Assembly: GCF_900198405.1 (NCBI RefSeq)
Contig: NZ_FZMR01000019.1
Coordinates: forward strand, 62,001 to 126,000
Source of the DNA: Helicobacter cetorum
GTDB taxonomy: Bacteria; Campylobacterota; Campylobacteria; Campylobacterales; Helicobacteraceae
Length of the DNA stretch: 64,000 nucleotides
Direction of reading: 5' to 3'
A program made the position numbers and the translations under genes. Shown here piece by piece: positions 25,369-34,003 of this stretch (position 1 is the first letter of the stretch; each line of letters opens with the position of its first letter). Below the pieces are notes generated by a model. The model made no database searches. It was not told where the DNA came from and saw nothing but the letters and a program-made list of their open reading frames with translations.

Positions 25369-26517
25369 ATGTTTAAAAACTTTATCTCTTATAGAACCTT
25401 ACTAAAGGCATTGGTAGTAGGTAGCTTATGTGTTAGCTCTGCTGTAGCAGACACTACAGATGCTCAAAGCCCTGATGAGCTCAAACAACAATGCGATTCA
25501 GGAAATGGAAGTGCATGCAATAACTTGGGCGTAATGTATCAAAACGCACAGGGTGTAACTAAAGATTACGAGCAAGCCGTTGAACTCTATAAAAAAGCTT
25601 GTGATTTAGGTGTTGGTGGCAGTTGCTATAACTTAGGCGTGATGTATGCCAACGCTCAAGGTGTTGCCAAAGATGATAAACAAGCTACCGAACTCTATAA
25701 AAAAGCTTGTGATTTAAAGATTGGAGATGCTTGCAACAATTTAGGGTCTATGTATCAAAACTCACAGGGCGTAGCTAAAGACGACAAACAAGCCATAACC
25801 CTTTACAAAAAAGCTTGTGATTTAGGCATTGGAAATGGTTGTAATAATTTAGGCATTATGTATCAAAACGCTCAAGGCGTGGCTAAGGACTATGCTCAAG
25901 CAGTAGTATTTTATAAAAATGCTTGCGATTTAAAAAATGGAAATGGCTGTAATAACTTAGGTGTGATGTATGCCAATGGAAGAGGCGTAGCTAAGAACGA
26001 CAAAAAAGCTGTTGAGCTTTATAAAAAATCATGCGAATTAGAAAGTGGGAATGGTTGTAATAGCTTGGCTATCATGCATCAAAACGGACAAGGCGTGCCA
26101 CAAGATGATAAAAGAGCGGTAGAGCTTTATAAAAAAGCTTGCACTTTAAAAAGTGGGAGTGCTTGCAACACTCTAGGAAACATGTATCAAAATGGTCAGC
26201 TCGTATCTCAAGATCTCGCTAAAACCGTTGAATTTTATACCAAGTCATGTGAGTTAGGAATTGGCTCTGGTTGTTTCAATTTAGCAGTTCTATACACCAA
26301 TGGTCAAGGCGTTTCTAAAGACTATTCACAAGCTGTAGCACTCTATAAAAAATCATGCGATTTAGGTAGCAAAGATGCTTGTAATACTTTAGCAAACATG
26401 TATCAAAAAGGAAAGGGTGTTACAAAAGATGATGAACAAGCTATCGCTTTTTTCAAAAAAGCATGCGATTTAGGCTCTAAAGAAGGTTGCAAAAAGCATG
26501 AAAAATTAGCCAAATAG
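25369..26517 (+). CDS. Secreted Sel1-like repeat, cysteine-rich protein (Hcp family)
   Basis: Helicobacter cysteine-rich protein. A signal peptide (residues 1-27, ending SSAVA) is followed by about nine 36-residue Sel1-like repeats of the form ACNNLGxMYxNxxGVxKDxxQAxxLYKKACDLG. Each repeat carries two cysteines eight residues apart, which in the HcpB/HcpC structures form a disulfide clamping each helix pair. In H. pylori these proteins are secreted and recognised by the host immune system; beta-lactam binding has been reported. Which paralogue this matches cannot be told here. It has its own promoter and a following hairpin. Confidence 0.92.
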   Translation: MFKNFISYRTLLKALVVGSLCVSSAVADTTDAQSPDELKQQCDSGNGSACNNLGVMYQNAQGVTKDYEQAVELYKKACDLGVGGSCYNLGVMYANAQGVAKDDKQATELYKKACDLKIGDACNNLGSMYQNSQGVAKDDKQAITLYKKACDLGIGNGCNNLGIMYQNAQGVAKDYAQAVVFYKNACDLKNGNGCNNLGVMYANGRGVAKNDKKAVELYKKSCELESGNGCNSLAIMHQNGQGVPQDDKRAVELYKKACTLKSGSACNTLGNMYQNGQLVSQDLAKTVEFYTKSCELGIGSGCFNLAVLYTNGQGVSKDYSQAVALYKKSCDLGSKDACNTLANMYQKGKGVTKDDEQAIAFFKKACDLGSKEGCKKHEKLAK

Positions 26518-26568
26518 ACTTTATTCTTATGGCTTTTTAAGAAAGCTTAGAGGTTACACAATGTATTG

Positions 26569-26590
26569 GAATCCACTTTGAGATGGATTC
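26569..26590 (+). terminator. Hairpin after the Sel1-repeat gene
   Basis: GAATCCA (26569-26575) pairs with TGGATTC (26584-26590), 8-nt loop, followed by TAATTAT. A weak terminator 50 nt after the stop. Confidence 0.4.
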
Positions 26591-26748
26591 TAATTATATC
26601 CACCACTCCATTCTCTCCTTAGGCAATTTTTTAACTATCATGCTAATTTTCTGCACCAAAGAAGAATATCAAAAAAACTAACTATCACAAAAATTCTTAA
26701 TATCTCTTTCGTATTATCCAAAATCAAATCTCAATTTAATAAAACTGG

Positions 26749-26754
26749 TATAAT
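26749..26754 (+). promoter_or_regulatory. Extended -10 box for proC
   Basis: TGGTATAAT gives an extended -10. It lies about 105 nt before proC, so transcription would start near 26761 and the T16 run would lie in the untranslated leader. Confidence 0.5.
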
Positions 26755-26779
26755 TCATCATTGAGATTATAGGGTTTTG

Positions 26780-26795
26780 TTTTTTTTTTTTTTTT
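26780..26795 (+). repeat. T16 homopolymer upstream of proC
   Basis: Sixteen consecutive T, the longest homopolymer noticed in the window, 63 nt before the proC ATG. Tracts of this length vary in copy number by slippage in Helicobacter and in H. pylori modulate promoters or leaders. The remaining sequence between 26518 and 26858 holds only the hairpin and -10 box listed separately; I see no gene there. Confidence 0.8.
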
Positions 26796-26858
26796 GAAAA
26801 TGTCTTATAAAGACTAATCTTTAAAAATAGAACCAATAAACTATTAAGGAAATCCAAC

Positions 26859-27662
26859 ATGAAAAAAGAAACCTTACTATTCATCGGCTATGGCAATATG
26901 ATGCGTGCAATTTTAGAGGGGTCATATGCCAATTTGAGCCAAAATTTTCACTTAGAGATTACCGGACGCAACGCCACAAAAATCGCTCCTTTTTTAGAAG
27001 AAAAAAATATCAATGCCACCATTACTCACCCAGAACCCCATACTAATACCATCGATATCCAAGATAAATTCGTTTTTTTACTCTATAAACCCTACAACTT
27101 AAATGACTTTAATTACGAGGGAAAGGCTAAAAGCATTATCAGTGCACTTGCTGGCGTGAGCTTTAAGAGCTTGCAAAACACCTTTTATGCTAAGCATTAT
27201 CTTAAATGCATGCCTAATATCGCTAGTAAGTTTGCCCTTTCTTCTACGGCTTTTTGCGAATGCTTTAGTCCGCTATCTGAAGAACATAAAACAATCAGCC
27301 AAAATGCTTTAGAAATCATTCAAAGTTTTGGTATCGCTATCAATGTGCCCAATGAAGAACAAGTCAATGCGAGTGTAGCAACCAATGGTAGCTCACTCGC
27401 TTTTTTAAGCCTTGTAGCAAGCGCTCTAAAAGATGCTGGAGTGAGAGAAGGCTTGAATGCTAAAGATTCTCTGTCTTTAGTAAGCGCTACTTTTAAAGGC
27501 TTTGCTAAACTTTTAGAGCATGAACGCCCTGAAATCATCACAGAACAAATCTGCACCCCCAAAGGCACAACGATTGAGGGTTTGAGTGTATTAGAAAATC
27601 GTGCTGTAAGGGGTGCATTCATAGAGGCTTGTCATGAGAGCGTAAAAAAAATGCGTTCTTAA
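26859..27662 (+). CDS. proC: Pyrroline-5-carboxylate reductase
   Basis: Last step of proline synthesis. The N-terminal nucleotide-binding phrase FIGYGNMMRAIL (residues 8-19) and the C-terminal ProC signature region LVSATFKGFAKLLEHERPEI with CTPKGTTIEGLSVLE (near 232) are present. The helical dimerisation half is intact. At 267 aa it is normal. HP1158 is the counterpart. Expression may be affected by the T16 tract in its leader. Confidence 0.93.
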   Translation: MKKETLLFIGYGNMMRAILEGSYANLSQNFHLEITGRNATKIAPFLEEKNINATITHPEPHTNTIDIQDKFVFLLYKPYNLNDFNYEGKAKSIISALAGVSFKSLQNTFYAKHYLKCMPNIASKFALSSTAFCECFSPLSEEHKTISQNALEIIQSFGIAINVPNEEQVNASVATNGSSLAFLSLVASALKDAGVREGLNAKDSLSLVSATFKGFAKLLEHERPEIITEQICTPKGTTIEGLSVLENRAVRGAFIEACHESVKKMRS

Positions 27663-28184
27663 AAATACGCACCATCGTTTTTTGTTTGATTTTTGAGCAC
27701 AAAAAGTCTTTGTAAAATATTTTTAGAGCCTTTAAGAAGCATTTAAACACTTACATTAAAGCTTGCTCCCCCCCAATCATAAGCGAACTAAACGCTCTAA
27801 AAATCAAAGGATAAGCCCATTTTTAAAGCAACCTTCTAAGCCTTTTAAACTTAGGGAACACTCTTAGAAATCAGCGTTTCATAAAAAACACTGCTTTAAA
27901 CCAAGAAAAAATTTCAAGGTATAATTCTTAAGAAGAGCGTTTATTGTGTAGTTTTTAGGCATGGGAGTTTCTTTTGAAAATAAATTTGCCCTATATTTGA
28001 ACTACGAAACATAAAGACTTTTATCCATTCAGTAAAGTACAAAACAGAATTAAAAAATGAACAATTTAAAAATCAAATGAATACAAATCTAAACAAGAAC
28101 TAAACGCCCCTAAAAGTTAAAAGAAACTCTCAATTAAAGCGGTTAAAAACTTCTTTTAAGCGATAAATTCAAAAGAATAAAAAA
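27663..28184. other. 522-bp non-coding stretch between proC and ybeY
   Basis: No convincing gene. It holds a C7 run (27768-27774), a TATAAT (27920-27925) and a short reading frame of 17 codons at 27961-28014. As I recall, H. pylori has a Fic-family gene (HP1159) at this place; no trace of the Fic motif is visible, so the gene is missing or decayed. Confidence 0.5.
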
Positions 28185-28607
28185 TTAATTTTGCACTCGC
28201 TCAATCAAACTCAAGGGCAAATCAAACGCTTTGATTAGCTCGCTCTCTTTTTGCCGTTGCTCGCCATTATCTACTTCATGGTCATAGCCTAGCAAGTGCA
28301 ACACCCCATGGATAAATAAAAGCGCGACTTCATCTTCTAAAGCATGCCCTAGTTTTTGAGCGTTTTCTTTGGCTAAATCCATGTTGATAACTACACTCCC
28401 TAAAGGCGTGTGCATAATAGCCTCTAAAGGAAAGCTCAACACATCAGTCGCATAATCGCATGAGCGTAAGTCTCTGTTGATTTCTCGCATATTTTCAGCA
28501 CTCACTAACACAAGCTCAATCATTTGAGTGGGGGCTAAAAATCCTGCGATTTTTTCTAATAACGAAAAGTCAAATTCTAAGGGGGTTTGATTATCTATTT
28601 CTAACAT
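28185..28607 (-). CDS. ybeY: Endoribonuclease YbeY
   Basis: Zinc-dependent RNase for 16S rRNA 3' maturation and ribosome quality control. The diagnostic motif [11 protein letters not shown] (near residues 103-113) gives the three metal-binding histidines; [17 protein letters not shown] precedes it as in the family. ATG at 28607 was chosen; a TTG directly before it is in frame. At 140 aa it is typical. HP1160 is the counterpart. Confidence 0.95.
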   Translation of the reverse strand: MLEIDNQTPLEFDFSLLEKIAGFLAPTQMIELVLVSAENMREINRDLRSCDYATDVLSFPLEAIMHTPLGSVVINMDLAKENAQKLGHALEDEVALLFIHGVLHLLGYDHEVDNGEQRQKESELIKAFDLPLSLIERVQN

Positions 28608-28668
28608 CAATTTAAAAAGGAAGTCTAAGAGATAGCACCCTAAGCTTAAAGCTTAGAGTTTAAAAAGA

Positions 28669-29163
28669 TTAAGCGAAAGAACCTTTGATTTCTTCTACCC
28701 ATTTTTCAATGCGCCCATCAGTTAAATCATCTTGGTTATCTTCATCAATTACTAAACCGATAAATTTGCCACCCTCTACAGACTTAGACGCCTCAAAATT
28801 ATAACCATCAGTAGAAGTATGACCTACCACTTTACCAGCCTTAGCTTTTTCATAAATATGAAAAATACCTTCTGCAAAAGTCTCGCTATAAGTATCTTGA
28901 TCGCCCAAGCCTACAAGCCCAATAACTTTGCTAGAAAAATCACTTGAATCTAAAGTGCCTAAGAAATCTTCCCAATCAGTTTGCAAATCACCAGCACCTG
29001 CTGTAGGAGCGACTAAAATCACATTTTTGAAACCATCAAATTGCTCTTTACTTGCCTTAGCAACATCAATCACTTCAGCATTGCCGATTTTTGCACTGAT
29101 TTTCTCAGCAATAGTTTCAGCGTTTCCGCTATCTGTTCCATAAAAGATACCAATTTTTTCCAT
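28669..29163 (-). CDS. fldA: Flavodoxin
   Basis: FMN electron carrier. The phosphate-binding loop [11 protein letters not shown] (near residues 6-16), the 60-loop [13 protein letters not shown] and the 90-loop [12 protein letters not shown] are clear. In H. pylori this protein is essential and accepts electrons from pyruvate oxidoreductase. The gene for its partner FqrB lies 1 kb away at 30241. As in H. pylori, the residue at the tryptophan position near FMN is small (Ala, in TAGAGD). Confidence 0.97.
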   Translation of the reverse strand: MEKIGIFYGTDSGNAETIAEKISAKIGNAEVIDVAKASKEQFDGFKNVILVAPTAGAGDLQTDWEDFLGTLDSSDFSSKVIGLVGLGDQDTYSETFAEGIFHIYEKAKAGKVVGHTSTDGYNFEASKSVEGGKFIGLVIDEDNQDDLTDGRIEKWVEEIKGSFA

Positions 29164-29255
29164 GGTGTGCCATCCTTTAATATTTCAAAGATACTGCATT
29201 CGCTTTTTTAACGAATACTAAGGGCGTAGTTTAGCACATAGAAGTAAATTCTTGC

Positions 29256-29837
29256 TTAAAAACCAATTTTGCGTGAATAACGCTTCAATAAAAAACAAAT
29301 TAAAACCAACACCACAACAAGCCCTCCAATAAAAAATGAAGAGTGTGCTGAAAACTTGTCATAAAGCGTTTTGACCCAATCACTAGCCACATACGAAACC
29401 CCCCCTACTAATAACGCCCACACTAAGCTAGACAAGGTGTTGAGCCATATGAATTTCTTTAATGAATACTTACTAAAGCCAATCGCTAAAGGCACAATGG
29501 TTTTAATACCATATAGATACTTATTAGCAAAAATCATGGCTATCGCATAGCGTTTTACCCATAAACTCGCTAAAGCAAGCTTGCGTTGATGTTTTTGAAA
29601 ATATTTTAAAAACTCTTTTTTTTGATAGCGGGCAAACACTACAAACGCCCCACTACCCACTGCGTTGCCCAAAAAGGCTACTAAAATAGTGGTTTTAATA
29701 TCCAAACTATTAGTTGTAGCGCTTAAAATAGAGGCTATAACAATCCCCACATACCCACTTCCTAATGAATATAAAAATAAAATGAGATAGCCCCAATGAG
29801 CAAACCCCTCTTGAAAATGCTGTAAAGCCTCTTGCAT
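29256..29837 (-). CDS. DedA/VTT-family membrane protein
   Basis: A 193-aa membrane protein with four or five hydrophobic segments. The family core is seen as GNAVGSGAFVVFARYQKK (near 55-72) and FANKYLYGIKTIVPLAIGFSKY (near 103-124), matching the F/Y-x-x-R-x-x-P...G pattern of SNARE-associated (VTT) proteins, though arginine is replaced. DedA proteins are linked to lipid flipping and membrane potential; the role here is inferred. HP1162 has the same neighbours. Confidence 0.82.
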   Translation of the reverse strand: MQEALQHFQEGFAHWGYLILFLYSLGSGYVGIVIASILSATTNSLDIKTTILVAFLGNAVGSGAFVVFARYQKKEFLKYFQKHQRKLALASLWVKRYAIAMIFANKYLYGIKTIVPLAIGFSKYSLKKFIWLNTLSSLVWALLVGGVSYVASDWVKTLYDKFSAHSSFFIGGLVVVLVLICFLLKRYSRKIGF

Positions 29838-29923
29838 ATTAAATTCCTTTAATTAAGTTTCATTTTTATCACCATGTTATCCAAAAAGAAAAGTCATTTG
29901 CCTTTTTTTAGAAGTAACTTGAG

Positions 29924-29929
29924 TATAAT
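29924..29929 (+). promoter_or_regulatory. -10 box for ccoS-fqrB
   Basis: TATAAT, 70 nt before the ccoS ATG, in the divergent space after the DedA-like gene. Confidence 0.5.
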
Positions 29930-29998
29930 ACTTAGGTTTTTATTGCATGCTGAAGATGCTAAAGACTAGTGCCATTACTTGAAGTAGAGATGATAACG

Positions 29999-30217
29999 AT
30001 GAATACAGGAATTTTAAGCTTGATGTTGGTTGTCTCTGTGCTAATGGGGCTAGTAGGATTAGTGGCATTTTTATGGGGCGTTAAAAGTGGGCAGTTTGAC
30101 GATGAAAAACGCATGCTTGAAAGCGTGCTATATGATAGCTCAAGCGATTTAAATGAGGCTATTTTGGAGCAAGAACGCCAAAAACACTCACCAAAAACTC
30201 CTTGTAAAAAGCCTTAA
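29999..30217 (+). CDS. ccoS: cbb3-type cytochrome oxidase assembly protein CcoS
   Basis: Small single-helix protein needed for mature cbb3 oxidase. One membrane helix (about residues 5-27) is followed by the family phrase GVKSGQFDDEKRMLESVL, close to the FWAVRSGQFDDLEGPA consensus. ATG at 29999 gives the usual short N-terminus; ATG at 29990 and GTG at 29969 are in frame. fqrB follows after 23 nt. Confidence 0.88.
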   Translation: MNTGILSLMLVVSVLMGLVGLVAFLWGVKSGQFDDEKRMLESVLYDSSSDLNEAILEQERQKHSPKTPCKKP

Positions 30218-30240
30218 ATTTTAATGATTAAGGATATTGA

Positions 30241-31212
30241 ATGGAAAAAGAAGTCTTAGATGTGTTAATTGTAGGTGCAGGTCCAGGCGGTATTGCAAGT
30301 GCTGTAGAATGCGAAGTAGCGGGCATTAAAAAAGTGCTTTTATGCGAAAAGACAGAAAGCCATTCTGGCATGATGCAAAAGTTCTATAAAGCGGGTAAAA
30401 GAGTGGATAAAGACTATAAAAAACAAGTCGTAGAGCTTAGAGGGCATATCCCTTTTAAAGACAGCTTTAAAGAAGAAACTTTGGATAATTTCACGCAGTT
30501 ATTAAAAGAGCATAATATCAACCCTAGCTATAAGACTGATATTGAGAGCGTGAAAAAAGAGGGCGATTTGTTTAAAGTAACCACTTCGTCTAATGAGGTG
30601 TATTATGCCAAATTTGTTGTCATTGCCATTGGCAAAATGGGTCAGCCAAACCGCCCTACTAGCTATAAAATTCCGGTTAATCTCTCCAAGCAAGTGGTTT
30701 TTACCATTAATGATTGTAAAGAGGGCGAAAAAACCTTGGTAATAGGTGGGGGTAACTCAGCGGTAGAATATGCGATTTCATTGTGTAAAATGGCACCCAC
30801 TACCTTAAACTACCGCCGAACAGAGTTTGCTAGAATCAACGAAGATAACGCCAAGAATTTAAAAGAAGTTTTTGATAATGGCACTCTTAAAAGCAAGCTT
30901 GGTGTGGATATTGAAAGTTTAGAAGAGGATGGCACGCAAATTAAGGTGAATTTCACCGATAAAACAAGCGAAAATTTTGAACGCCTCCTTTATGCTATTG
31001 GGGGTTCTACGCCATTAGAATTTTTCAAACGCTGTGATTTGGAGCTAGATTCTAGCACCAATATCCCTATGGTTAAAGACAATTTAGAAAGCACTAACAT
31101 TTCTAATTTATTCATCGTGGGCGATATTTTGTTTAAAAATGGTGCGAGCGTTGCGACCGCATTAAACCATGGCTATGATGTAGCTACTGAGATTTCTAAA
31201 AGATTGCATTAA
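30241..31212 (+). CDS. fqrB: Flavodoxin:quinone reductase (thioredoxin-reductase-like, no CxxC)
   Basis: FAD/NADPH enzyme of 323 aa. FAD motif VGAGPGGIASA (residues 11-21), NADPH motif VIGGGNSAVEYA (near 164) and the C-terminal FAD motif FIVGDIL (near 296) are present. The redox CxxC of true thioredoxin reductase is missing, as in HP1164, which has been described as FqrB, coupling reduced flavodoxin to NADP and quinones. The nearby flavodoxin gene supports this role. Bacillithiol-disulfide-reductase-like proteins share the fold and are an alternative. Confidence 0.88.
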   Translation: MEKEVLDVLIVGAGPGGIASAVECEVAGIKKVLLCEKTESHSGMMQKFYKAGKRVDKDYKKQVVELRGHIPFKDSFKEETLDNFTQLLKEHNINPSYKTDIESVKKEGDLFKVTTSSNEVYYAKFVVIAIGKMGQPNRPTSYKIPVNLSKQVVFTINDCKEGEKTLVIGGGNSAVEYAISLCKMAPTTLNYRRTEFARINEDNAKNLKEVFDNGTLKSKLGVDIESLEEDGTQIKVNFTDKTSENFERLLYAIGGSTPLEFFKRCDLELDSSTNIPMVKDNLESTNISNLFIVGDILFKNGASVATALNHGYDVATEISKRLH

Positions 31213-31215
31213 AAT

Positions 31216-31235
31216 TAAGGGGGTTAACCCCTTAA
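31216..31235. terminator. GC-rich palindrome between fqrB and the outer-membrane pseudogene
   Basis: AAGGGG and CCCCTT around TTAACC form a strong short hairpin overlapping the end of the pseudogene. On the minus strand it is followed by TTAATTTT, so it suits minus-strand termination and perhaps both. Confidence 0.5.
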
Positions 31236-32390
31236 AAGCTGAAAACATAGTCAAAATAGAATGCAAGAAAGCGTCTCAATACTAGACTTAGGGTAAAGCG
31301 TAGTTAAAACCAAAACCCCCTAATTCTTGCGTCGCTTGTTGAATTTGTGTGTTAGCTTGAGAGTCTATATCAAAATAAGTGTTATTAAATGGTAGGAATT
31401 TTAACCCCCCCATTCAAAATGATTGTGTTTGCCCCCTAAACGCATGCCTAGATTGACTAAAAATTGAAAAGTGGTGTTATTAACCTTATCTTTAGAATTG
31501 TTATAAATAGGCTTGTTTTTTGTTCCAAGATTTTCCATACCACATGGCCGTGCCATCTTCAACTGATTGCATGTTGCACACATTGTTATTCCACCCTATT
31601 ATTGAATATTTTCAAATATCTTTTGTAATCACCGCTATTACTAATGCTATAGCTCGCACCAGCAAGCCCTATCCCAACTCTAAAACCAAAAAAGATTCTT
31701 TGATGATTAGCCACATTCAAAAGCACATCAAGATTGGCTCCATAAGTGTGAATTTGTGGGGTTCCAATAGCATAATCCATACTACCATTACTACTACTGC
31801 TATAGTCTCTATAATTGCAATTAATAGTATCTTGGCTAGTGGTGCAACCAGAGACTGCATTATTCATACTATTATTCATACTATTATTCATACTATTATT
31901 CATACTATTATTCATACTATTATTCATACTATTATTCATACTATTATTAATACTATTGATAGCACTATTCAAGTTACTCTCCGCATTATCAATTTCGTTG
32001 TCAATACTAGAAAAACCGACAAAAGGAACTGAAATATCATAAAATGCACCACCCCTAAAACCAAACCATTGATGTTTTTTTCAAAATGTATTTATAGCCC
32101 ATAACCACACCAAGTCCATTGGAATTAGAAGTTTTTTTGAGATGTACTTCCTATAGAATTAATGCCAACCAAGTCATTACTTACAAAAACAAATTCATAG
32201 CCTACCCCTAAGTAGAACGCACTCTTATTGGCATATTTCTCTTTTTGTCTATCAACTTGCTTTTAAGCATGGGATTTTCCTAATTTTTCTTTAACTTTTT
32301 TGAAAAATTTATTAATCGCATCTTCTTGCAACCCATCTCCATAGACACAACTAGAAAGGGGGCATTAAAGCCAAGCATAAAATACTTTAT
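31232..32390 (-). pseudogene. Outer-membrane protein pseudogene (Hop-like, many frameshifts)
   Basis: Read on the minus strand, fragments in different frames spell a Helicobacter outer-membrane protein. In order: YGDGLQEDAINKFFKK, then KSAFYLGVGYEFVFVSNDL (near 32200), QWFGFRGGAFYDISVPFVGF (near 32050), the repeat region, FQFLVNLGMRLGGKHNHFEWG (near 31420) and the terminal RRFLAFYFDYVFSF ending at 31232. At least five frame changes are needed, one near an A7 run (about 32075) and one at a G7 run (31405-31411). So it is a decayed gene rather than a single phase switch. Confidence 0.72.
31859..31942 (-). repeat. Seven perfect copies of a 12-bp tandem repeat
   Basis: Unit ATTATTCATACT on the plus strand, seven exact copies (84 bp). 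On the minus strand it codes Ser-Met-Asn-Asn repeats inside the outer-membrane pseudogene. An imperfect unit follows on the upstream-coding side (NSINN). Copy number changes would keep the frame. Confidence 0.92.
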
Positions 32391-32917
32391 TTAATGTTTT
32401 TTAAAAGACTAGATGAATAAGAGAGCGTTAATAACTCATTTCTGGGGAGCAACAGATTAGTACAATACTATAAGATTCCTTTTAACACAATTTTATAAAG
32501 TTTTTTATTCCAATCTCAAAAAGCTTTAATATCTATAAAATGATTTTAAATGTAATTCATAGATAAACTATTTACTATCCATTTTTAAAACCAAAAAATA
32601 GCTTTACAAAAAGGTATTTTAATGCCTAACTATGTTTTTAAAGCGATAAAAGATATTTTGTGATATTATATTTATAATGTTTTTAATAAGATTTTTCTAT
32701 TGTTACATATTGGGTCGTAAGGTGCTTGATAAATTATTTTAGTTCTATCCTTTTTTTGATAGCTATGTTTTTCTAATTTATAATACATTGTTCGATGGCA
32801 AAATTTGGGGCAAACCCACACACCTATCAAATTGCAATCTATTAGGTATTCTATAAAAATTAAGCCATCTAGTAGTATCATTGTCATTAAGGAAAGAAGT
32901 TAAAAAATAAAGGCAAT
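32391..32917. other. AT-rich non-coding stretch before the ATPase/TOPRIM pair
   Basis: No supported gene. A plus-strand TATAAT lies at 32673-32678 and could start a long leader for the ATPase gene. A minus-strand frame of 71 codons (32672-32887) with several cysteines is present but has no recognisable motif or ribosome site. Confidence 0.4.
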
Positions 32918-34003
32918 ATGATGATAAAAAGTGTGCGAATTAAAAATTATAAAAATTTTAAAGATTTTGACATTAAAGATTTTGCACTTATTAATTTCTT
33001 TACCGGAAAAAATGATGTGGGTAAGACCAATATCTTAGAAGCACTTTACATCAATACAGGTATTTGTTATCCAAGCACTAATGAAAGCAGTCTTCCTATA
33101 GAGCATGCTATCCATACTAATCACTTTAGACAAATGAAATCAACTATAAATAATCTCAAGTCAATGTTCTATCATCAAAATTTTTTAGAACCTATTAGCA
33201 TTATTACAGAATTTGATGACAAAATAATCCCTTTAACAATTGAATATAAGTTTTCAAAAAATTACAACAAAGAAATCAGTTTAGATAATGAAATCAAAAA
33301 TAACAATAAAGAAGAATTGCATTTTATATGCGATAAAACTTGTGAACCTATGGTTTTATCTTATAAGAACGATGTAAAAAATTTACAAATAATTTGTCCT
33401 AGTTTAAACAATTTGCAAAAATTTTATAAAGAACATGCTATTTTTGTCCCCATAGAATTAATAAATATTAAGCCCACTAATATCTTACAATCTATTCGTA
33501 AAAATAATCAAGAAAAAGAATTGATTGAAATTTTACAGCTATTTAATTCTGATATCATAGATGCTGAAGTCATCTCTAGTGATGAAACCATAGAGGGTGT
33601 TGCTATTAAAATTAAAGATGAGAAAAAAGAGACTAAAAGTTCTAAAAGGTTTTTAAATTTATTTGGATGGGGTTTTGTTAAGTTTTTTGTGATTGCAAGC
33701 ATTCTTGTTAGCAAAAAAACTAAATATCTTTTTATAGATGAAATAGAAAACGGTTTACATTATAGCAAAATGCAAGAATTTTTAAAAGCTCTTTTTAAAT
33801 TAGCCAAAAACTCTCACATTCAAATCTTTGCAACCACACATAACAAAGAATTTCTAACAAATGCTATGCAACCCTTGCTTATGGATTTTAAAGATATAGC
33901 ATTATTTAATCTTTATAAAGAAGATAATCATTATAATTTTATTAGATACAGCCATTCTATGTTAAATAAGGCACTTTTTAGAGGCATGGAGACCAGAGAT
34001 TGA
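32918..34003 (+). CDS. SMC/RecF-like AAA ATPase (AAA_15/AAA_21 type), putative defence protein
   Basis: ABC-type ATPase of 361 aa. It begins IKSVRIKNYKNFKDF, the usual SMC/RecF/OLD opening. Walker A GKNDVGKT (residues 30-37), Walker B YLFIDEIENGLH (near 270) and the H-switch FATTHNKEFL (near 305) are seen. No nuclease domain is fused. The following gene overlaps by 4 nt (ATGA) and codes a TOPRIM-like protein, the arrangement of two-gene antiphage systems such as PARIS (ATPase plus TOPRIM effector). Composition is extremely AT-rich, unlike the flanking core genes. Function as defence is inferred. Confidence 0.82.
   Translation: MMIKSVRIKNYKNFKDFDIKDFALINFFTGKNDVGKTNILEALYINTGICYPSTNESSLPIEHAIHTNHFRQMKSTINNLKSMFYHQNFLEPISIITEFDDKIIPLTIEYKFSKNYNKEISLDNEIKNNNKEELHFICDKTCEPMVLSYKNDVKNLQIICPSLNNLQKFYKEHAIFVPIELINIKPTNILQSIRKNNQEKELIEILQLFNSDIIDAEVISSDETIEGVAIKIKDEKKETKSSKRFLNLFGWGFVKFFVIASILVSKKTKYLFIDEIENGLHYSKMQEFLKALFKLAKNSHIQIFATTHNKEFLTNAMQPLLMDFKDIALFNLYKEDNHYNFIRYSHSMLNKALFRGMETRD

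Noticed and set aside
25369-26517. Repeats in this gene as a DNA-level repeat array
   Set aside because: The 36-residue units are protein Sel1-like repeats with diverged DNA, not recent nucleotide duplications.
31859-31942. Possible CRISPR array
   Set aside because: The units are 12 bp, directly adjacent, with no spacers and no cas genes nearby. It is a simple coding tandem repeat.
31520-32042. Plus-strand frames running through the 12-bp repeat (IHTI and ILLF repeats)
   Set aside because: The repeat unit is a multiple of three and stop-free in several frames, which creates artificial open frames. The minus-strand reading matches outer-membrane protein motifs on both sides of the repeat.
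32672-32887. Minus-strand frame of 71 codons with several cysteines
   Set aside because: No ribosome site, no recognised motif, and it lies in sequence with low coding character. It could be a gene fragment but cannot be supported.
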